From assembly GCA_964057225.1 (NCBI GenBank), contig OZ059896.1, positions 1,612,001 to 1,676,000 on the forward strand: a DNA stretch of 64,000 bases. The letters run 5' to 3'. Below the pieces are notes generated by a model. That model worked only from the letters and a program-made list of their open reading frames with translations. It made no database searches and was not told the origin of the DNA. The position numbers and the translations under genes are program-made. This document shows positions 10,540 to 22,473 of the stretch, piece after piece. The DNA is from Auanema rhodensis (taxonomy: Eukaryota > Nematoda > Chromadorea > Rhabditida > Rhabditidae). Numbering within the stretch: position 1 is the first letter of the stretch; the number at the start of each line of letters is the position of its first letter.

Positions 10540-13500
10540 TCAAAATGTTTTTGGAAGCAATGTTGAGTGTACATGGAAACTCAACATACACTAATGCATC
10601 ATTTTTCAAACGATCATAACTAATTTTTGTATTAAGCGTTTCTCAATGTAGTATAGTGCATTCGATGCGGATTTTTAAGCTGCGTCGATCTGTATTATCA
10701 GATTTGCGCTAGCTTGAAAATGCACCGAGATATCTACTGATATAAGTTCACACCTATATCCTCGATTTTCACCCTGAAGAATCAATTTTTTCGTTGAATA
10801 ACATTGTCCATCGTTTTTGCCTTGAAAAAAGGAATCTAAAAACATCTACTTTTTGCTAAATCATTTTGAAATTTCTCGAAAAAATTTTTGTCAAAATGTT
10901 TTTGGAAGCAATTTTGAGTGTACATGGAAACTCAACATACACTAATGCATCATTTTTCAAACGATCATAACTAATTTTTGTATTTAGCTTTTCTCAATGT
11001 AGTATAGTGCATTCGATGCGGATTTTTAAGCTGCGTAGATCTGTGTTATCAGATTTGCGCTAGCTTAAAAATGCACCGAGATATCAACTGATATAAGTTC
11101 ACTCTTATATCCTCGATTTTCACCCTGAAGAATTAAATTTTTCGTTGAATAACATTGTCCATCGTTTTTGCCTTGAAAAAAGGAATCTAAAAACATCTAC
11201 TTTTTGCTAAATCATTTTGAAATTTCTCGAAAAAATTTTTGTCAAAATGTTTTTGGAAGCAATTTTGAGTGTACATGGAAACTCAACATACACTAATGCA
11301 TCATTTTTCAAACGATCATAACTAATTTTTGTGTTGAGCGTTTCTCAATGTAGTATAGTGCATTCGATGCGGATTTGTAAGCTGCTTCGATCTGTACTAA
11401 CAGATTTGCGCTAGCTTGAAAATGCACCGAGATATCAACTGATATAAGTTCACACCTATATCCTCGATTTTTACCCTGAAGAATTAATTTTTTCGTTGAA
11501 TAACATTGTCTATCGTTTTTGCCTCGAAAAAAGGAATCTAAAAACATCTACTTTTCGCTAAATTATTTTGAAATTTTTCGAAAAAATTTTTGTCAAAATG
11601 TTTTTGGAAGCAATTTTGAGTGTACAAGGAAACTCAACATACACTAATGCATCATTTTTCAAACGATCATAACTAATTTTCGTATTTAGCTTTTCTCAAT
11701 GTAGTATAGTGCATTCGATGCGGATTTTTAAGCTGCGTATATCTGTGTTATCAGATTTGCGCTAGCTTAAAAATGCACCGAGATATCAACTGATATAAGT
11801 TCACACTTATATCCTCGATTTTCACCCTGAGGAATTAATTTTTTCGTTGAATAACATTGTCCATCGTTTTTGCCTTGAAAAAAGGAATCTAAAAACATCT
11901 ACTTTTTGCTAAATTATTTTGAAATTTTTCGAAAAAATTTTTGTCAAAATGTTTTTGGAAGCAATGTTGAGTGTACATGGAAACTCAACATACACTAATG
12001 CATCATTTTTCAAACGATCATAACTAATTTTTGTATTAAGCGTTTCTCAATGTACTATAGTGCATTCGATGCGGATTTTTAAGCTGCGTAGATCTGTGTT
12101 ATCAGATTTGCGCTAACTTAAAAATGCACCGAGATATCAACTGATATAAGTTCACACTTATATCCTCGATTTTCACCCTGAGGAATTAATTTTTTCGTTG
12201 AATAACATTGTCCATCGTTTTTGCCTTGAAAAAAGGAATCTAAAAACATCTACTTTTTGCTAAATTATTTTGAAATTTTTCGAAAAAATTTTTGTCAAAA
12301 TGTTTTTGGAAGCAATGTTGAGTGTACATGGAAACTCAACATACACTAATGCATCATTTTTCAAACGATCATAACTAATTTTTGTATTAAGCGTTTCTCA
12401 ATGTAGTATAGTGCATTCGATGCGGATTTTTAAGCTGCGTCGATCTGTACTATCAGATTTGCGCTAGCTTGAAAATGCACCGAGATATCTACTGATATAA
12501 GTTCACACCTATATCCTCGATTTTCACCCTGAAGAATCAATTTTTTCGTTGAATAACATTGTCCATCGTTTTTGCCTTGAAAAAAGGAATCTAAAAACAT
12601 TTACTTTTTGCTAAATCATTTTGAAATTTCTCGAAAAAATTTTTGTCAAAATGTTTTTGGAAGCAATTTTGAGTGTACATGGAAACTCAACATACACTAA
12701 TGCATCATTTTTCAAACGATCATAACTAATTTTTGTATTTAGCTTTTCTCAATGTAGTATAGTGCATTCGATGCGGATTTTTAAGCTGCGTAGATCTGTG
12801 TTATCAGATTTGCGCTAGCTTAAAAATGCACCGAGATATCAACTGATATAAGTTCACACTTATATCCTCGATTTTCACCCTGAAGAATTAAATTTTTCGT
12901 TGAATAACATTGTCCATCGTTTTTGCCTTGAAAAAAGGAATCTAAAAACATCTACTTTTTGCTAAATCATTTTGAAATTTCTCGAAAAAATTTTTGTCAA
13001 AATGTTTTTGGAAGCAATTTTGAGTGTACATGGAAACTCAACATACACTAATGCATCATTTTTCAAACGATCATAACTAATTTTTGTATTAAGCGTTTCT
13101 CAATGTGGTATAGTGCATTCGATGCGGATTTTTAAGCTGCGTCGATCTGTGTTATCAGATTTGCGCTAGCTTAAAAATGCACCGAGATATCAACTGATAT
13201 AAGTTCACACTTATATCCTCGATTTTCACCCTGAAGAATTAATTTTTTCGTTGAATAACATTGTCCATCGTTTTTGCCTTGAAAAAAGGAATCTAAAAAT
13301 ATCTACTTTTTGCTAAATTATTTTGAAATTTTTCGAAAAAATTTTTGTCAAAATGTTTTTGGAAGCAATTTTGAGTGTACATGGAAACTCAACATACACT
13401 AATGCATCATTTTTCAAACGATCATAACTAATTTTTGTATTTAGCTTTTCTCAATGTAGTATAGTGCATTCGATGCGGATTTTTAAGCTGCGTAGATCTG

Positions 13501-15102
13501 TGTTATCAGATTTGCGCTAGCTTAAAAATGCACCGAGATATCAACTGATATAAGTTCACACTTATATCCTCGATTTTCACCCTGAAGAATTAAATTTTTC
13601 GTTGAATAACATTGTCCATCGTTTTTGCCTTGAAAAAAGGAATCTAAAAACATCTACTTTTTGCTAAATCATTTTGAAATTTCTCGAAAAAATTTTTGTC
13701 AAAATGTTTTTGGAAGCAATTTTGAGTGTACATGGAAACTCAACATACACTAATGCATCATTTTTCAAACGATCATAACTAATTTTTGTATTAAGCGTTT
13801 CTCAATGTGGTATAGTGCATTCGATGCGGATTTTTAAGCTGCGTCGATCTGTGTTATCAGATTTGCGCTAGCTTAAAAATGCACCGAGATATCAACTGAT
13901 ATAAGTTCACACTTATATCCTCGATTTTCACCCTGAAGAATTAATTTTTTCGTTGAATAACATTGTCCATCGTTTTTGCCTTGAAAAAAGGAATCTAAAA
14001 ATATCTACTTTTTGCTAAATTATTTTGAAATTTTTCGAAAAAATTTTTGTCAAAATGTTTTTGGAAGCAATTTTGAGTGTACATGGAAACTCAACATACA
14101 CTAATGCATCATTTTTCGAACGATCATAACTAATTTTTGTATTTAGCTTTTCTCAATGTAGTATAGTGCTTTCGATGCGGATTTTTAAGCTGCGTAGATC
14201 TGTGTTATCAGATTTGCGCTAGCTTAAAAATGCACCGAGATATCAACTGATATAAGTTCACACTTATATCCTCGATTTTCACCCTGAAGAATTAATTTTT
14301 TCGTTGAATAACATTGTCCATCGTTTTTGCCTTGAAAAAAGGAATCTAAAAACATCTACTTTTTGCTAAATTATTTTGAAATTTTTCGAAAAAATTTTTG
14401 TCAAAATGTTTTTGGAAGCAATGTTGAGTGTACATGGAAACTCAACATACACTAATGCATCATTTTTCAAACGATCATAACTAATTTTTGTATTAAGCGT
14501 TTCTCAATGTAGTATAGTGCATTCGATGCGGATTTTTAAGCTGCGTCGATCTGTGTTATCAGATTTGCGCTAGCTTAAAAATGCACCGAGATATCAACTG
14601 ATATAAGTTCACACTTATATCCTCGATTTTCACCCTGAAGAATTAATTTTTTCGTTGAATAACATTGTCCATCGTTTTTGCCTTGAAAAAAGGAATCTAA
14701 AAATATCTACTTTTTGCTAAATTATTTTGAAATTTTTCGAAAAAATTTTTGTCAAAATGTTTTTGGAAGCAATTTTGAGTGTACATGGAAACTCAACATA
14801 CACTAATGCATCATTTTTCGAACGATCATAACTAATTTTTGTATTTAGCTTTTCTCAATGTAGTATAGTGCTTTCGATGCGGATTTTTAAGCTGCGTAGA
14901 TCTGTGTTATCAGATTTGCGCTAGCTTAAAAATGCACCGAGATATCAACTGATATAAGTTCACACTTATATCCTCGATTTTCACCCTGAAGAATTAATTT
15001 TTTCGTTGAATAACATTGTCCATCGTTTTTGCCTTGAAAAAAGGAATCTAAAAACATCTACTTTTTGCTAAATTATTTTGAAATTTTTCGAAAAAATTTT
15101 TG
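10540..15102 (+). repeat. Expanded second copy of the 11-mer unit (13 monomers, 4563 bp)
   Basis: Monomers k30-k42 repeat the order of k19-k29 with all its private marks: TTCACTCTTATA in k31, TTGTGTTGAGC in k32, CTAACTT in k34, CATTTAC in k35, GTGGTATAG in k37, and TTCGAACG in k40 and k42. An extra L6-L2 pair (k38-k39, 13348-14049) is the only addition. k30 differs from k19 at the TGTATTATCAG and TACTATCTG positions. The copy therefore underwent a dimer expansion after, or during, the 11-mer duplication. Confidence 0.87.
12646..14049 (+). repeat. Dimer expansion inside the second 11-mer unit
   Basis: Monomers k36-k37 (12646-13347) and k38-k39 (13348-14049) are two successive L6-L2 dimers of 702 bp. 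Each has AATTAAATTTTT in the first monomer, and GTGGTATAG with AAATATCTAC in the second. The first copy of the larger unit has only one such dimer (k25-k26, 8785-9486). Confidence 0.85.
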
Positions 15103-16155
15103 TCAAAATGTTTTTGGAAGCAATTTTGAGTGTACATGGAAACTCAACATACACTAATGCATCATTTTTCAAACGATCATAACTAATTTTTGTATTAAGC
15201 TTTTCTCAATGTAGTATAGTGCATTCGATGCGGATTTTTAAGCTGCGTAGATCTGTGTTATCAGATTTGCGCTAGCTTAAAAATGCACCGAGATATCAAC
15301 TGATATAAGTTCACACTTATATCCTCGATTTTCACCCTGAAGAATTAATTTTTTCGTTGAATAACATTGTCCATCGTTTTTGCCTTGAAAAAAGGAATCT
15401 AAAAACATCTACTTTTTGCTAAATTATTTTGAAATTTTTCGAAAAAATTTTTGTCAAAATGTTTTTGGAAGCAATGTTGAGTGTACATGGAAACTCAACA
15501 TACACTAATGCATCATTTTTCAAACGATCATAACTAATTTTTGTATTAAGCGTTTCTCAATGTAGTATAGTGCATTCGATGCGGATTTTTAAGCTGCGTC
15601 GATCTGTGTTATCAGATTTGCGCTAGCTTAAAAATGCACCGAGATATCAACTGATATAAGTTCACACTTATATCCTCGATTTTCACCCTGAAGAATTAAT
15701 TTTTTCGTTGAATAACATTGTCCATCGTTTCTGCCTTGAAAAAAGGAATCTAAAAACATCTACTTTTTGCTAAATTATTTTGAAATTTTTCGAAAAAATT
15801 TTTGTCAAAATGTTTTTGGAAGCAATTTTGAGTGTACATGGAAACTCAACATACACTAATGCATCATTTTTCAAACGATCATAACTAATTTTTGTATTTA
15901 GCTTTTCTCAATGTAGTATAGTGCATTCGATGCGGATTTTTAACCTGCGTCGATCTGTGTTATCAGATTTGCGCTAGCTTAAAAATGCACCGAGATATCA
16001 ACTGATATAAGTTCACACTTATATCCTCGATTTTCACCCTGAAGAATTAATTTTTTCGTTGAATAACATTGTCCATCGTTTTTGCCTTGAAAAAAGGAAT
16101 CTAAAAACATCTACTTTTTGCTAAATTATTTTCAAATTTTTTGAAAAAATTTTTG
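15103..16155 (+). repeat. Transition monomers k43-k45 between left and middle domains
   Basis: k43 combines TTAAGCTTTT with GTAGTATAG and GCGTAGATC. k44 is an L7' monomer with the private change CGTTTCTGCC. k45 is an L3 monomer (TTTAACCTGCG) that already has C at position 329 (TTTTCAAAT), the state found through most of the middle domain, and TTTTTTGAAA, which destroys the usual TTCGAA. The next monomer, k46, is the first with GAAGTTTAG. These three monomers mark the boundary between two differently homogenised parts of the array. Confidence 0.75.
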
Positions 16156-18261
16156 TCAAAATGTTTTTGGAAGCAATTTTGAGTGTACATGGAAACTCAA
16201 CATACACTAATGCATCATTTTTCAAACGATCATAACTAATTTTTGTATTAAGCTTTTCTCAATGAAGTTTAGTGCATTCGATGCGGATTTTTAAGCTGCG
16301 TAGATCTGTGTTATCAGATTTGCGCTAGCTTAAAAATGCACCGAGATATCAACTGATATAAGTTCACACTTATATCCTCGATTTTCACCCTGAAGAATTA
16401 ATTTTTTCGTTGAATAACATTGTCTATCGTTTTTGCCTTGAAAAAAGGAATCTAAAAACATCTACTTTTTGCTAAATTATTTTCAAATTTTTCGAAAAAA
16501 TTTTTGTCAAAATGTTTTTGGAAGCAATTTTGAGTGTACATGGAAACTCAACATACACTAATGCATCATTTTTCAAACGATCAAAACTAATTTTTGTATT
16601 AAGCGTTTCTCAATGTAGTATAGTGCATTCGATGCGGATTTTTAAGCTGCGTCGATCTGTACTATCAGATTCGCGCTAGCTTGAAAATGCACCGAGATAT
16701 CAACTGATATAAGTTCACACCTATATCCTCGATTTTCACCCTGAAGAATTAATTTTTTCGTTGAATAACATTGTCTATCGTTTTTGCCTTGAAAAAAGGA
16801 ATCTAAAAACATCTACTTTTTGCTAAATTATTTTGAAATTTTTCGAAAACATTTTTGTCAAAATGTTTTTGGAAGCAATTTTGAGTGTACATGGAAACTC
16901 AACATACACTAATGCATCATTTTTCAAACGATCATAACTAATTTTTGTATTAAGCTTTTCTCAATGAAGTTTAGTGCATTCGATGCGGATTTTTAAGCTG
17001 CGTAGATCTGTGTTATCAGATTTGCGCTAGCTTAAAAATGCACCGAGATATCAACTGATATAAGTTCACACTTATATCCTCGATTTTCACCCTGAAGAAT
17101 TACTTTTTTCGTTGAATAACATTGTCTATCGTTTTTGCCTTGAAAAAAGGAATCTAAAAACATCTACTTTTTGCTAAATTATTTTCAAATTTTTCGAAAA
17201 AATTTTTGTCAAAATGTTTTTGGAAGCAATTTTGAGTGTACATGGAAACTCAACATACACTAATGCATCATTTTTCAAACGATCATAACTAATTTTTGTA
17301 TTAAGCGTTTCTCAATGTAGTATAGTGCATTCGATGCGGATTTTTAAGCTGCGTCGATCTGCACTATCAGATTTACGCTAGCTTGAAAATGCACCGAGAT
17401 ATCAACTGATATAAGTTCACACTTATATCCTCGATTTTCACCCTGAAGAATTAATTTTTTCGTTGAATAACATTGTCCATCGTTTTTGCCTTGAAAAAAG
17501 GAATCTAAAAACATCTACTTTTTGCTAAATTATTTTCAAATTTTTCGAAAAAATTTTTGTCAAAATGTTTTTGGAAGCAATTTTGAGTGTACATGGAAAC
17601 TCAACATACACTAATGCATCATTTTTCAAACGATCATAACTAATTTTTGTATTAAGCTTTTCTCAATGAAGTTTAGTGCATTCGATGCGGATTTTTAAGC
17701 TGCGTAGATCTGTACTATCAGATTTGCGCTAGCTTGAAAATGCACCGAGATATCAACTGATATAAGTTCACACTTATATCCTCGATTTTCACCCTGAAGA
17801 ATTAATTTTTTCGTTGAATAACATTGTCTATCGTTTTTGCCTTGAAAAAAGGAATCTAAAAACATCTACTTTTTGCTAAATTATTTTGAAATTTTTCGAA
17901 AACATTTTTGTCAAAATGTTTTTGGAAGCAATTTTGAGTGTACATGGAAACTCAACATACACTAATGCATCATTTTTCAAACGATCATAACTAATTTTTG
18001 TATTAAGCGTTTCTCAATGTAGTATAGTGCATTCGATGCGGATTTTTAAGCTGCGTCGATCTGTACTATCAGATTTGCGCTAGATTGAAAATGCACCGAG
18101 ATATCAACTGATATAAGTTCACACTTATATCCTCGATTTTCACCCTGAAGAATTAATTTTTTCGTTCAATAATATTGTCCATCGTTTTTGCCTTGAAAAA
18201 AGGAATCTAAAAACATCTACTTTTTGCTAAATTATTTTCAAATTTTTCGAAAAAATTTTTG

Positions 18262-18612
18262 TCAAAATGTTTTTGGAAGCAATTTTGAGTGTACATGGAA
18301 ACTCAACATACACTAATGCATCATTTTTCAAACGATCATAACTAATTTTTGTATTAAGCGTTTCTCAATGTAGTATAGTGCATTCGATGCGGATTTTTAA
18401 GCTGCGTCGATCTGTACTATCAGATTTGCGCTAGCTTGAAAATGCACCGAGATATCAACTGATATAAGTTCACACTTATATCCTCGATTTTCACCCTGAA
18501 GAATTAATTTTTTCGTTGAATAACATTGTCCATCGTTTTTGCCTTGAAAAAAGGAATCTAAAAACATCTACTTTTTGCTAAATTATTTTCAAATTTTTCG
18601 AAAAAATTTTTG
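18262..18612 (+). repeat. Reference type A monomer (k52)
   Basis: This is a clean copy of the commonest subfamily. Diagnostic bases, by monomer position: A at 95 and G at 99 (TTAAGCGTTT), T at 110 and A at 114 (GTAGTATAG), CG at 147-148 (GCGTCGATC), AC at 155-156 (TGTACTATC), G at 167 (TTTGCGC), G at 177 (CTTGAAAAT), T at 215, AA at 245-246 (ATTAATTTTTT), C at 270 (GTCCATC) and C at 329 (TTTTCAAAT). Type A predominates in the right domain and alternates with B in the middle domain. It holds 12 CpG dinucleotides. It lacks the HindIII (AAGCTT) and BglII (AGATCT) sites that mark type B. Confidence 0.9.
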
Positions 18613-18963
18613 TCAAAATGTTTTTGGAAGCAATTTTGAGTGTACATGGAAACTCAACATACACTAATGCATCATTTTTCAAACGATCATAACTAATTTT
18701 TGTATTAAGCTTTTCTCAATGAAGTTTAGTGCATTCGATGCGGATTTTTAAGCTGCGTAGATCTGTGTTATCAGATTTGCGCTAGCTTAAAAATGCACCG
18801 AGATATCAACTGATATAAGTTCACACTTATATCCTCGATTTTCACCCTGAAGAATTACTTTTTTCGTTGAATAACATTGTCTATCGTTTTTGCCTTGAAA
18901 AAAGGAATCTAAAAACATCTACTTTTTGCTAAATTATTTTCAAATTTTTCGAAAAAATTTTTG
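18613..18963 (+). repeat. Reference type B monomer (k53)
   Basis: Diagnostic bases are AAGCTTTT (T at 99), GAAGTTTAG (A at 110, T at 114), GCGTAGATC (AG at 147-148), TGTGTTATC (GT at 155-156), CTTAAAAAT (A at 177) and, in this copy, ATTACTTTTTT (C at 246) with GTCTATC (T at 270). Type B first appears at 16156 and is absent to the left of that point. The C246 form is confined to monomers k48-k125 (16858-44229). B monomers contain HindIII and BglII sites that A monomers lack, which gives a direct physical assay for the order of subfamilies. Confidence 0.9.
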
Positions 18964-19314
18964 TCAAAATGTTTTTGGAAGCAATTTTGAGTGTACATGG
19001 AAACTCAACATACACTAATGCATCATTTTTCAAACGATCATAACTAATTTTTGTATTAAGCGTTTCTCAATGTAGTATAGTGCATTCGATGCGGATTTTT
19101 AAGCTGCGTCGATCTGTACTATCAGATTTACGCTAGCTTGAAAATGCACCGAGATATCAACTGATATAAGTTCACACTTATATCCTCGATTTTCACCCTG
19201 AAGAATTAATTTTTTCGTTGAATAACATTGTCCATCGTTTTTGCCTTGAAAAAAGGAATCTAAAAACATCTACTTTTTGCTAAATTATTTTCAAATTTTT
19301 CGAAAAAATTTTTG
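18964..19314 (+). repeat. Reference type A' monomer (k54, ATTTACGC variant)
   Basis: This is type A with A instead of G at position 167 (ATTTACGCTAGC). I count this variant in k49, 54, 58, 61, 65, 68, 71, 74, 89, 95, 97, 101, 103, 105, 107, 112, 114 and 126, all in the middle domain. It nearly always follows a monomer carrying ATTACTTTTTT, so B-A' behaves as a linked dimer inside larger units. Seven copies also carry a one-base shortening of the T6 run. Confidence 0.87.
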
Positions 19315-22300
19315 TCAAAATGTTTTTGGAAGCAATTTTGAGTGTACATGGAAACTCAACATACACTAATGCATCATTTTTCAAACGATCATAACTAATT
19401 TTTGTATTAAGCGTTTCTCAATGTAGTATAGTGCATTCGATGCGGATTTTTAACCTGCGTCGATCTGTACTATCAGATTTGCGCTAGATTGAAAATGCAC
19501 CGAGATATCAACTGATATAAGTTCACACTTATATCCTCGATTTTCACCCTGAAGAATTAATTTTTTCGTTCAATAATATTGTCCATCGTTTTTGCCTTGA
19601 AAAAAGGAATCTAAAAACATCTACTTTTTGCTAAATTATATTCAAATTTTTCGAAAAAATTTTTGTCAAAATGTTTTTGGAAGCAATTTTGAGTGTACAT
19701 GGAAACTCAACATACACTAATGCATCATTTTTCAAACGATCATAACTAATTTTTGTATTAAGCGTTTCTCAATGTAGTATAGTGCATTCGATGCGGATTT
19801 TTAAGCTGCGTCGATCTGTACTATCAGATTTGCGCTAGCTTGAAAATGCACCGAGATATCAACTGATATAAGTTCACACTTATATCCTCGATTTTCACCC
19901 TGAAGAATTAATTTTTTCGTTGAATAACATTGTCCATCGTTTTTGCCTTGAAAAAAGGAATCTAAAAACATCTACTTTTTGCTAAATTATTTTCAAATTT
20001 TTCGAAAAAATTTTTGTCAAAATGTTTTTGGAAGCAATTTTGAGTGTACATGGAAACTCAACATACACTAATGCATCATTTTTCAAACGATCATAACTAA
20101 TTTTTGTATTAAGCTTTTCTCAATGAAGTTTAGTGCATTCGATGCGGATTTTTAAGCTGCGTAGATCTGTGTTATCAGATTTGCGCTAGCTTAAAAATGC
20201 ACCGAGATATCAACTGATATAAGTTCACACTTATATCCTCGATTTTCACCCTGAAGAATTACTTTTTTCGTTGAATAACATTGTCTATCGTTTTTGCCTT
20301 GAAAAAAGGAATCTAAAAACATCTACTTTTTGCTAAATTATTTTCAAATTTTTCGAAAAAATTTTTGTCAAAATGTTTTTGGAAGCAATTTTGAGTGTAC
20401 ATGGAAACTCAACATACACTAATGCATCATTTTTCAAACGATCATAACTAATTTTTGTATTAAGCGTTTCTCAATGTAGTATAGTGCATTCGATGCGGAT
20501 TTTTAAGCTGCGTCGATCTGTACTATCAGATTTACGCTAGCTTGAAAATGCACCGAGATATCAACTGATATAAGTTCACACTTATATCCTCGATTTTCAC
20601 CCTGAAGAATTAATTTTTTCGTTGAATAACATTGTCCATCGTTTTTGCCTTGAAAAAAGGAATCTAAAAACATCTACTTTTTGCTAAATTATTTTCAAAT
20701 TTTTCGAAAAAATTTTTGTCAAAATGTTTTTGGAAGCAATTTTGAGTGTACATGGAAACTCAACATACACTAATGCATCATTTTTCAAACGATCATAACT
20801 AATTTTTGTATTAAGCGTTTCTCAATGTAGTATAGTGCATTCGATGCGGATTTTTAAGCTGCGTCGATCTGTACTATCAGATTTGCGCTAGCTTGAAAAT
20901 GCACCGAGATATCAACTGATATAAGTTCACACTTATATCCTCGATTTTCACCCTGAAGAATTAATTTTTTCGTTGAATAACATTGTCCATCGTTTTTGCC
21001 TTGAAAAAAGGAATCTAAAAACATCTACTTTTTGCTAAATTATTTTCAAATTTTTCGAAAAAATTTTTGTCAAAATGTTTTTGGAAGCAATTTTGAGTGT
21101 ACATGGAAACTCAACATACACTAATGCATCATTTTTCAAACGATCATAACTAATTTTTGTATTAAGCTTTTCTCAATGAAGTTTAGTGCATTCGATGCGG
21201 ATTTTTAAGCTGCGTAGATCTGTGTTATCAGATTTGCGCTAGCTTAAAAATGCACCGAGATATCAACTGATATAAGTTCACACTTATATCCTCGATTTTC
21301 ACCCTGAAGAATTACTTTTTTCGTTGAATAACATTGTCTATCGTTTTTGCCTTGAAAAAAGGAATCTAAAAACATCTACTTTTTGCTAAATTATTTTCAA
21401 ATTTTTCGAAAAAATTTTTGTCAAAATGTTTTTGGAAGCAATTTTGAGTGTACATGGAAACTCAACATACACTAATGCATCATTTTTCAAACGATCATAA
21501 CTAATTTTTGTATTAAGCGTTTCTCAATGTAGTATAGTGCATTCGATGCGGATTTTTAAGCTGCGTCGATCTGTACTATCAGATTTACGCTAGCTTGAAA
21601 ATGCACCGAGATATCAACTGATATAAGTTCACACTTATATCCTCGATTTTCACCCTGAAGAATTAATTTTTTCGTTGAATAACATTGTCCATCGTTTTTG
21701 CCTTGAAAAAAGGAATCTAAAAACATCTACTTTTTGCTAAATTATTTTCAAATTTTTCGAAAAAATTTTTGTCAAAATGTTTTTGGAAGCAATTTTGAGT
21801 GTACATGGAAACTCAACATACACTAATGCATCATTTTTCAAACGATCATAACTAATTTTTGTATTAAGCTTTTCTCAATTAAGTTTAGTGCATTCGATGC
21901 GGATTTTTAAGCTGCGTAGATCTGTACTATCAGATTTGCGCTAGCTTGAAAATGCACCGAGATATCAACTGATATAAGTTCACACTTATATCCTCGATTT
22001 TCACCCTGAAGAATTAATTTTTTCGTTGAATAACATTGTCTATCGTTTTTGCCTTGAAAAAAGGAATCTAAAAACATCTACTTTTTGCTAAATTATTTTG
22101 AAAATTTTCGAAAACATTTTTGTCAAAATGTTTTTGGAAGCAATTTTGAGTGTACATGGAAACTCAACATACACTAATGCATCATTTTTCAAACGATCAT
22201 AACTAATTTTTGTATTAAGCGTTTCTCAATGTAGTATAGTGCATTCGATGCGGATTTTTGAGCTGCGTCGATCTGTACTATCAGATTTGCGCTAGCTTGA

Positions 22301-22473
22301 AAATGCACCGAGATATCAACTGATATAAGTTCACACTTATATCCTCGATTTTCACCCTGAAGAATTAATTTTTTCGTTGAATAACATTGTCCATCGTTTT
22401 TGCCTTGAAAAAAGGAATCTAAAAACATCTACTTTTTGCTAAATTATTTTCAAATTTTTCGAAAAAATTTTTG

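Larger units (their letters stand above)
1..16155 (+). repeat. Left domain: mosaic of L-type monomers (k0-k45)
   Basis: Subfamilies: L1 has GTACAAGG with TTTAGC. L2 has TGATATAG or TGGTATAG. L3 has TTTAACCTGCG. L4 has TTGAGCG with GTAAGCTGCTTCG. L5 has ATGTTGAG with GATATCTACTG and AATCA (k8 and others). L6 has TTTAGC with GCGTAGATC. L6' also has TTCGAACG and GTGCTTTCG. L7 has CTAACTT. L7' has ATGTTGAG with GCGTCG and TGTGTT. L8 is TTAAGCTTTT with GTAGTATAG. Order k0-k45: L1 L2 L6 L5 L2 L3 L4 L1 L5 L2 L3 L4 L1 L3 L4 L1 L5 L4 L1 L5 L6 L4 L1 L7 L5 L6 L2 L6' L7' L6' L5 L6 L4 L1 L7 L5 L6 L2 L6 L2 L6' L7' L6' L8 L7' L3. No GAAGTTTAG monomer occurs here, and position 329 is G in all but the last monomer. 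Confidence 0.82.
17911..20718 (+). repeat. Four-monomer (1404-bp) tandem duplication
   Basis: Monomers k51-k54 (17911-19314) and k55-k58 (19315-20718) both read A, A, B, A'. The first member of each has the rare pair GCTAGATTG and CGTTCAATAATATT. k55 additionally has TTAACCTGCG and AAATTATATTC, so it changed after the duplication or received L3-like sequence. Confidence 0.85.
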
